This document shows positions 5,511 through 9,906 of a DNA stretch of 9,906 bases, piece after piece (within the stretch, counting starts at the first letter, position 1; each line of letters starts with the position of its first letter). The position numbers and the translations under genes were made by a program. The stretch comes from Nitriliruptoraceae bacterium (lineage in GTDB: Bacteria; Actinomycetota; Nitriliruptoria; Nitriliruptorales; Nitriliruptoraceae), in the NCBI GenBank assembly GCA_007120565.1, contig SKNK01000133.1:1-9906 (forward strand). The letters are read 5' to 3'. Under the pieces are notes generated by a model, which did no database searches, was not told where the DNA came from, and saw nothing but the letters and a program-made list of their open reading frames with translations.

Positions 5511-5535
5511 GGTGTGCGGTCACGGTGTGCGGTCA
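5511..5535 (+). repeat. Perfect tandem 12-bp repeat, candidate operator of the exporter operon
   Basis: GGTGTGCGGTCA occurs at 5511-5522 and again at 5524-5535, separated by one C (13-bp period). The repeat ends 34 bp before the TAGGGT -10-like element of the exporter operon, so it lies just upstream of where a -35 would be. This position suits binding of a regulator as a tandem dimer. No regulator gene is in the window. Confidence 0.55.
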
Positions 5536-5569
5536 GGCGTACTCAGCTCACGATGTCTCACGGCGCCGG

Positions 5570-5575
5570 TAGGGT
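5570..5575 (+). promoter_or_regulatory. -10-like TAGGGT upstream of the ABC exporter operon
   Basis: TAGGGT lies 10 nt upstream of ATG 5586 and predicts a leaderless or nearly leaderless mRNA. It lies downstream of the alternative ATG at 5553, which favours 5586. There is no Shine-Dalgarno sequence between it and the ATG. Confidence 0.5.
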
Positions 5576-5585
5576 CCCGCGTTCG

Positions 5586-6539
5586 ATGAACAACTCTCCC
5601 TCTCCCAACGGTTCCCCCGCGCCTCTCGTCGAGGCGCGGAAGCTCGTCAAGCGCTTCGGCGACTTCACGGCCGTCGACGGCATCGACGTCGAGGTACAGG
5701 CCGGCGAAGCCTTCGGGTTCCTGGGCCCCAACGGTGCAGGGAAGTCATCGACCATGCGGATGGTGGGAGCGGTCTCGCCCCCGACGGATGGCGAGTTGAA
5801 GGTGCTCGGCCTCGACCCGGTGCGCGACGGGCCGCAGATCCGTGCGCGTCTGGGGGTCGTTGGGCAGGACAACGCCCTGGACGAGCAGTTGACCGTGGGG
5901 GACAACCTCGCCATCTACGGGCGCTACTTCGATCTGCCCCGCTCGGTGATCCGTGAACGGATCGACGAACTCCTCGACTTCGTGCAGTTGAAGGAACGGC
6001 GTGACAGCAAGGTCGATCCCCTCTCTGGAGGGATGAAACGGCGTCTGGTGATCGCCCGGTCCTTGATCAACGACCCCGACATGGTCCTGCTCGACGAGCC
6101 GACCACCGGACTGGACCCGCAGGCACGACATGCCCTCTGGGAGCGGCTGTACGGGCTCAAACAACGGGGCGTGACCCTGATCCTCACGACCCACTACATG
6201 GACGAAGCCGAGCAGCTGTGCGATCGGCTGGTCGTGATGGACCAGGGCCGCATCGTCGCCGAGGGAGCACCCAGCCAGCTGATCGCCACGCACGCGTCTC
6301 GCGAGGTGATCGAGTTGCGCTTCCCACCCGGAGAGCAGGTGAACGCGCTGCCCAAACTCGACGGGCTCGGCGAGCATGTCGAGGAGCTCCCCGACCGGGT
6401 GCTGATCTCCTCGAACGATGCGGAGGCGGTGGTTCGCGAGGTCCACACGCGTGGGCTGGAACCGGCGACGGTCCTGATCCGTCGAAGCACCCTCGAGGAT
6501 GTGTTCCTGCGCCTCACCGGCCGTACCTTGATCGACTGA
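5586..6539 (+). CDS. ABC-2 type exporter ATP-binding protein (NodI/DrrA type)
   Basis: This 317-residue ATPase would power export by the two following permeases. All nucleotide-binding motifs are intact: Walker A GPNGAGKS (47-54), Q-loop VVGQD (Gln94), signature LSGGMKRR (146-153), Walker B MVLLDEPTTGLDP (166-178) and H-loop His203 in TTHYMDEAE. LSGGMKRRL, INDPDMVLLDEPTTGLDPQARH and the RYFDLP spacing match the NodI/DrrA branch. An extra C-terminal domain (residues ~235-317) ends in STLEDVFLRLTGR, the usual close of this family. The ATG at 5586 is preferred because the TAGGGT promoter element lies before it. It is first in a three-gene operon, with 102 nt to the next gene containing a strong hairpin. 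NodI itself exports lipochito-oligosaccharides, but no nod genes are here, so the substrate (drug, lipid, polyketide or glycolipid) is unknown. Confidence 0.93.
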   Translation: MNNSPSPNGSPAPLVEARKLVKRFGDFTAVDGIDVEVQAGEAFGFLGPNGAGKSSTMRMVGAVSPPTDGELKVLGLDPVRDGPQIRARLGVVGQDNALDEQLTVGDNLAIYGRYFDLPRSVIRERIDELLDFVQLKERRDSKVDPLSGGMKRRLVIARSLINDPDMVLLDEPTTGLDPQARHALWERLYGLKQRGVTLILTTHYMDEAEQLCDRLVVMDQGRIVAEGAPSQLIATHASREVIELRFPPGEQVNALPKLDGLGEHVEELPDRVLISSNDAEAVVREVHTRGLEPATVLIRRSTLEDVFLRLTGRTLID

Positions 6540-6561
6540 GCCTTCGAGCGACCGGCGGACC

Positions 6562-6584
6562 TCGCCGACCGTCCTCGTCGGCGA
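6562..6584 (+). other. Perfect 8-bp inverted repeat between exporter ATPase and permease genes
   Basis: TCGCCGAC (6562-6569) and GTCGGCGA (6577-6584) pair perfectly around a 7-nt loop (CGTCCTC). It lies 22 nt after the ATPase stop and 57 nt before the permease ATG. No T-tract follows, so a full terminator is unlikely; a partial terminator, an mRNA end-stabilising hairpin or a protein site are all possible. Confidence 0.5.
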
Positions 6585-6641
6585 CCTGCGTGACCGACCG
6601 AACCCAGCGAGCCCACTCTCGACAAGACGGGGAGACTTCCG

Positions 6642-7421
6642 ATGGCGACGCCGATCGCGGTGCGTGTGCTCGAAGGGCACCTCCGTGAGTACCGGCACAC
6701 CTGGCGGGGTACCACCATCTCGTCGATCGCCACTCCGGTGCTGTTCCTCGCGGCGATGGGGCTCGGTCTGGGTGCCCTCGTCGACGGTGGTCGTGGTGTC
6801 GACCCGGCGGGTGACATCACCTACCTCGCCTGGCTGGCTCCGGGGCTGCTCGCGGTCTCGGCGATGCAAGCGGGGGCTGGCGACGGTGCCTTCCCCGTCA
6901 TGGCCGGCCTGCAGTGGATACGGACCTACCACGCGGTCGTCGCCACGCCGGTTCGCCCTGGCGACCTGCTGATCGGCAACCTGATCTGGGCAACCATCCG
7001 GCTGACCGTGGTCGGGGCGGTCTTCGTTGGCGTCGCGGTGGCGTTCGGTGCGATGGCGCTCGGCCCTGGCCTCGCCGCGCTGGCTCCTGCCGTGTTGACC
7101 GGCATCGCCACCTGCGCGGCCGTCAGCGCGTTCATGGCCACCCGGAAGAGCGACCTGGCGATGTCGGGACTCTTCCGGTTCGTGATCGTCCCGCTGTTCC
7201 TGTTCTCCGGCGCGTTCTTCCCCTTGAGCGAGCTGCCCGCGATGGTCGAGCCCGTTGCCCGGCTCAACCCCGTCTGGCACGGGGTCGAACTGACCCGCGG
7301 AGTGGCTCTCGATGTGCCAACCGCCCTGCACTGGGCGATCCACGCCGGGGTGCTCAGCACGGTGTTCGTCGTCGGGACCTTCCTGGGATCCATCGCCTTC
7401 GCCAGGGTGCTGCGAGCATGA
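6642..7421 (+). CDS. ABC-2 type exporter permease, first subunit (NodJ-like)
   Basis: The 259-residue membrane protein is an ABC-2 family permease with about six predicted transmembrane segments, roughly at residues 25-47, 60-77, 108-136, 145-166, 176-195 and 230-252. The family signature before the last helix is clear: PLFLFSGAFFPLSELP (184-199) then NPVWHGVELTRG (209-220). The short soluble N-terminus (residues 1-20, VLEGHLREYRHTWRG) and its VATPVRPGDLL (100-110) coupling loop are also typical. ATG 6642 is supported by GGGGAG 7 nt upstream. The last codon overlaps the next permease gene through ATGA, so the two are likely made in equal amounts. It probably pairs with that second permease to form the translocation channel driven by the ATPase. 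Substrate not known. Confidence 0.92.
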   Translation: MATPIAVRVLEGHLREYRHTWRGTTISSIATPVLFLAAMGLGLGALVDGGRGVDPAGDITYLAWLAPGLLAVSAMQAGAGDGAFPVMAGLQWIRTYHAVVATPVRPGDLLIGNLIWATIRLTVVGAVFVGVAVAFGAMALGPGLAALAPAVLTGIATCAAVSAFMATRKSDLAMSGLFRFVIVPLFLFSGAFFPLSELPAMVEPVARLNPVWHGVELTRGVALDVPTALHWAIHAGVLSTVFVVGTFLGSIAFARVLRA

Positions 7422-8245
7422 GTGCCGACCTTGGCTCCAGTGACCGGGCGCAGCTGGCCGTTCGCGTGACCCCACCGTGGCTGCTCGGCCGCTCGGTACG
7501 GATGGTCGAGCGCAGCATCATGGTCTACCGACGGATACCGATCGTCTTCCTCAGCGCGCTCATCGAGCCGATCCTGTACCTGTTCGCGTTGGGGGTCGGC
7601 TTGGGTGCGCTCGTCGGTGATGTCGCGGGTCCCGACGGCGGTCTGGTCAGCTACGGAGCGTTCGTCGCGCCCGCGCTGATGGCGGCGTCGGCGATGAACG
7701 GAGCCGTGTACGAGTCGACCTTCAACCTGTTCAGCAAGTTGCACTTCCAGAAGCTCTACGACGGCATCCTGGCAACCCCGCTCACCCCACGTGACATCGC
7801 CGTCGGGGAGATGACGTGGGCGCTGTTGCGGGGGTCGATCTACTCGGCAGCGTTCCTGGGGATCGCCGCGATCGCTGGACTCGCGACCTCCTGGTGGGCG
7901 CTGCTCGCCGTGCCGGCCGCCACCCTGATCGGGTTCGCCTTCGCCGGCATCTCGATGACGGCTACGACCTTCATGAAGAGCTGGCAGGACTTCGACCTCG
8001 TGCAGTTGCTGCTCATGCCGCTGTTCCTGTTCTCGGCGACGTTCTTCCCCTTGGAGGTCTATCCCGACGCGATCCAGGTGGTGGTGGTGCTCTCTCCGCT
8101 CTATCACGGTGTGGAACTCATCCGAGGGCTGATGTTGGGGGCGCTGTCCTGGACGCTGCTGGTCAACGCCGCGGTGCTGTTCGCCCTCGGGTGGGTCGGG
8201 ATCACCATCGCGACACGCCGGATCGGTGCCCTGCTGGTGCGGTGA
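7418..8245 (+). CDS. ABC-2 type exporter permease, second subunit (NodJ-like)
   Basis: The 275-residue membrane protein is a second, clearly different ABC-2 permease. It has a longer cytosolic N-terminus (residues 1-38) and six predicted membrane segments (~40-66, 79-95, 131-156, 160-182, 194-212, 246-266). It repeats the family signature as PLFLFSATFFPLEVYP (201-216) then SPLYHGVELIRG (226-237), and the coupling loop as LATPLTPRDIAVGEM (118-132). It shares patterns such as GVGLGALV and the signature with its neighbour, which points to an ancient duplication. ATG 7418 overlaps the TGA of the first permease (ATGA); the frame is open upstream but lies within that gene. NodIJ- and DrrAB-type systems usually have one permease gene, so a heterodimeric channel is inferred here. 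About 200 bp without a gene follow. Confidence 0.92.
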   Translation: MSADLGSSDRAQLAVRVTPPWLLGRSVRMVERSIMVYRRIPIVFLSALIEPILYLFALGVGLGALVGDVAGPDGGLVSYGAFVAPALMAASAMNGAVYESTFNLFSKLHFQKLYDGILATPLTPRDIAVGEMTWALLRGSIYSAAFLGIAAIAGLATSWWALLAVPAATLIGFAFAGISMTATTFMKSWQDFDLVQLLLMPLFLFSATFFPLEVYPDAIQVVVVLSPLYHGVELIRGLMLGALSWTLLVNAAVLFALGWVGITIATRRIGALLVR

Positions 8246-8339
8246 GTCCGCAGAGCGCTCAGCCAACGGAGGTCGTCAACCCTGCCCCAACCGGCCTGCA
8301 GGCGCCCCTATCGGCGCGCAAGAGCGGCAGTTGCCGGTT

Positions 8340-8357
8340 CCGGCGGGTGAACGCCGG
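8340..8357 (+). other. Short perfect inverted repeat after the exporter operon
   Basis: CCGGCG (8340-8345) and CGCCGG (8352-8357) form a 6-bp stem around GGTGAA. It lies about 95 bp after the second permease stop. No T-run follows, so terminator function is only possible. Nothing else recognisable was seen in the 200-bp gap 8246-8445 apart from the promoter element at its right end. Confidence 0.3.
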
Positions 8358-8433
8358 GTTACCTGTCGGGGTCCGTACGGCCAAGCTTGCGTCCTGGACG
8401 CTCGAACCTCTGCACGACCTACGACCGGGCGCG

Positions 8434-8439
8434 TAGGCT
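8434..8439 (+). promoter_or_regulatory. -10 element TAGGCT of a leaderless promoter
   Basis: TAGGCT is followed after 6 nt by ATG 8446, the same arrangement as at 763-776. No Shine-Dalgarno sequence lies between. This sets the start of the nucleotidase-like gene and predicts a leaderless transcript. The -35 region is poor. Confidence 0.6.
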
Positions 8440-8445
8440 CGCCCC

Positions 8446-9018
8446 ATGGGACTTCGACTGGGTATCGACCTCGACGGCGTGGTCGCCGACTTCAACCGCG
8501 GTTGGACCGCGGCGTACAACCGTTCCTTCGGTGCGGAGTTGCACGAGGGACTCGTACAGACGTGGGACAGCCCGTTGTCGCTCACGCACTTCCCCGACAT
8601 GGACGCGTTCTGGCTCTGGGCCCGTGACCAGGGCGAGACGGGCGTCTTCCGCGATCTCGAGCCCTACCCTGGAGCCCTGCAGGCACTCGAGAAGTTGCAT
8701 GCCGATGGGCATCGGCTGGTGATCGTGTCGGCGAAGCCCGACTGGGCCGTACCCGGCACGCTCGAATGGCTCGCCGAGCATCGGGTCCCCACCCGAGAGA
8801 TCCACTTCACCGAGAGCAAGTACGAGGTTTCCTGCGACGTCTACCTCGATGACGCGCCGGGGCAGGTCGCCGAACTCGTCCGCATGCGGGCGCAGGAGGC
8901 GATCGTCTGCCGGTACGTGCGCCCGTGGAACGACCCTGTCGAGGGCGCCCACGACGTGCACGACTGGTCGCAGTTCCAGCACATGGTCCGACAGGCGAGC
9001 GAGGTACTTGTCGGCTGA
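8446..9018 (+). CDS. HAD-superfamily 5'(3')-deoxyribonucleotidase-like phosphatase
   Basis: The 190-residue soluble protein is a HAD-superfamily hydrolase closest in pattern to 5'(3')-deoxyribonucleotidases (NT5C family), which dephosphorylate nucleoside monophosphates. All four HAD motifs are present: motif I DLDGVVADF with nucleophile Asp8 and acid Asp10, motif II IVSAK (Ser95), motif III Lys125 in TESKYEV, and motif IV YLDDAP (Asp135, Asp136). The helical cap between motifs I and II (residues ~14-75) contains NRSFGAEL and FPDMDAFWLWARD. The ATG at 8446 is fixed by the TAGGCT element 6 nt upstream and by motif I starting at residue 8. The gene stands alone, after the exporter operon and 66 bp before the lipoprotein gene. 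The true substrate may be another small phosphate ester, as in many HAD proteins. Confidence 0.85.
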   Translation: MGLRLGIDLDGVVADFNRGWTAAYNRSFGAELHEGLVQTWDSPLSLTHFPDMDAFWLWARDQGETGVFRDLEPYPGALQALEKLHADGHRLVIVSAKPDWAVPGTLEWLAEHRVPTREIHFTESKYEVSCDVYLDDAPGQVAELVRMRAQEAIVCRYVRPWNDPVEGAHDVHDWSQFQHMVRQASEVLVG

Positions 9019-9084
9019 CCCTCATCACGGGACGGGGGAAGCTCGTCCTCGTGGTTCACCAAGAGCACCAGGAGAGAACGCCAT

Positions 9085-9906
9085 ATGAAGATGCGCAAGT
9101 GGGCCGCGCTTGCCGCGGTAGCCGCCCTCGTTGCCGCCTGCGGCAACGGTGAAGAGGCCCCCGAAGAGACCCCAGAAGCTACTGAGGCTCCCGCTGCGGA
9201 GACCGAGGAAGCTCCAGCGGAGGACCCCGGCGAGGAGGACGCAGCCGATGACCGTGCCGACTGGCCGGACTCCCTCGTGCTGACGCTCCAGCCCGCGGAG
9301 AACCCCCAGGACCTGATCGACGACGCGCAGATCCTCGGCGACATGCTGTCCGAGCGCCTAGGCATCGAGGTCGAGGCCACCGTCCCGGATGACTACCAGG
9401 CGGTCATCGTCGGTCTGCAGACCGGCGCCGCCGACATCGGTGGTGGGTTCGGTCCCGTCAACGTCGCCCGCGCGATGGACCAGGCCGGCGCCGAGCCGAT
9501 CCTGCAGTCCGAGCGTTTCGGTGAGTTCCTCTACGTGTCGCAGTGGTTCACCAACGATCCCGACACCTTCTGCGGTGACGAGCCGGTCGAGCAGACCTAC
9601 GAGTCCGACGGCGAGGAGTACACCATGCTGTTCTGCAACGGTGTGCACGAGCTGGAGACCTCTGAGGAAGGGCCCATCGGTCTCGAGTTCCTCGAGGAAG
9701 CTGGTGACGTCACCATCTCCTTCGTCTCGCCGGGATCCGCATCCGGTGAGGTGTTCCCGGCCTTCGGTCTGATCGAGATGGGCTACGACCTCGACGCGTT
9801 GGACACCATCTACGCCGGTGGTCACCCCGAGTCGGCCCTCGCCGTCTACAACGGTGAAGCTGCCATCGGGGTCTCGTACAACGACGTTCGTGAGGATCTC
9901 GTCGAC
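9085..9906 (+). CDS. PhnD-type phosphate/phosphonate ABC substrate-binding lipoprotein (5' part)
   Basis: The frame is open to the right edge, giving the first 274 residues. The N-terminus is a lipoprotein signal: basic KMRK, a hydrophobic run, and the lipobox VAAC with lipidated Cys19. Next comes a very acidic Glu/Pro/Ala linker (residues 20-59), and then a type 2 periplasmic-binding fold. PhnD-family features are VGLQTGAADIGGGFGPVNVARAM (109-131), SPGSASGEVFPAFGL (215-229), and GGHPESALAVYNGEAAIGVSYNDV (from ~246). This family feeds phosphate, phosphonate or phosphite ABC importers at the outer face of the membrane. Two cysteines, 163 and 184, flank an acidic loop and could form a disulphide. 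ATG 9085 follows AGGAGAG with 8-nt spacing; Met3 is a less likely alternative. Permease and ATPase genes would be expected downstream, outside the window. The ligand is not settled by sequence. Confidence 0.88.
   Translation, partial: MKMRKWAALAAVAALVAACGNGEEAPEETPEATEAPAAETEEAPAEDPGEEDAADDRADWPDSLVLTLQPAENPQDLIDDAQILGDMLSERLGIEVEATVPDDYQAVIVGLQTGAADIGGGFGPVNVARAMDQAGAEPILQSERFGEFLYVSQWFTNDPDTFCGDEPVEQTYESDGEEYTMLFCNGVHELETSEEGPIGLEFLEEAGDVTISFVSPGSASGEVFPAFGLIEMGYDLDALDTIYAGGHPESALAVYNGEAAIGVSYNDVREDLVD

Noticed and set aside
5745..7475. Long minus-strand open frame (576 codons) opposite the exporter genes
   Set aside because: Its product is dominated by Arg, Gly, Glu, His and Asp with no motif. 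It lies opposite three genes with intact family motifs, as expected for a high-GC antisense shadow.
6926..8266. Minus-strand open frame of 446 codons
   Set aside because: It is an antisense shadow of the two permease genes, with Arg/Gly/Glu-rich low-complexity product and no recognisable domain.
9054..9070. GTTCACC resembling a Streptomyces PHO box before the PhnD-like gene
   Set aside because: Only one heptamer is present; the second repeat 11 bp on (GCACCAG) does not match, and the site lies in the likely leader next to the ribosome site. It is attractive given the gene's family but not supported.

Overview
The window is 9.9 kb of high-GC, gene-dense bacterial chromosome. Start codons include GTG. 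Intergenic gaps are short, and several genes start 6-10 nt after a TAGGCT/TAGGGT hexamer with no Shine-Dalgarno sequence, which suggests leaderless transcripts. Together with actinobacterial-type protein families (a sugar-ABC ATPase with a TOBE insert, a PlsC relative with a PEQTIS motif III, a CitE/MaoC pair), this points to an Actinomycetota chromosome, possibly a deep-branching class such as Nitriliruptoria. That placement is inference; there is no rRNA or other taxonomic marker here. No mobile element, CRISPR array, tRNA or rRNA was seen.

Layout. (a) 1-720: the 3' end of a MalK/UgpC-type sugar ABC transporter ATPase, closed by a strong hairpin terminator. (b) 763-1510: a leaderless PlsC-type acyltransferase. 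(c) 1507-1945, minus strand: a decayed RibD/DHFR-domain reductase gene that has lost its N-terminal part and carries a one-base frameshift. (d) 2015-2287: a small stand-alone Smr-domain protein. (e) 2313-4912: a divergent CoA-ester module. On the minus strand, a malyl-CoA-lyase-like gene is followed by a CitE-like lyase gene with a 4-nt GTGA overlap. On the plus strand lies a single-hotdog MaoC-type hydratase. The 138-bp divergent gap carries a TAGCGT -10-like hexamer on each strand. (f) 4974-5471: an unrecognised 165-residue protein. (g) 5586-8245: an ABC-2 exporter operon of the NodI/DrrA type, with one ATPase and two different permeases, the second overlapping the first by ATGA. A perfect tandem 12-bp repeat lies just upstream of this operon. 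(h) 8446-9018: a leaderless HAD-family 5'(3')-nucleotidase-like protein. (i) 9085 to the right edge: a PhnD-type substrate-binding lipoprotein, probably the first gene of an ABC importer operon that continues outside the window.

How the genes work together. The clearest unit is the CoA-ester module. A hydratase adds water to an unsaturated C4-C6 dicarboxylic or branched acyl-CoA, and one or both lyases split the hydroxyacyl-CoA into a short acyl-CoA plus a 2-oxoacid (glyoxylate or pyruvate) or acetoacetate. This fits itaconate/citramalate, leucine or methylmalyl-CoA metabolism, but the sequence alone does not choose among them. The exporter operon is the second clear unit; its substrate is unknown. 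No convincing wholly novel system was found. The observations most worth checking are the two-lyase/one-hydratase module, the tandem repeat upstream of the exporter, and the degraded reductase gene.
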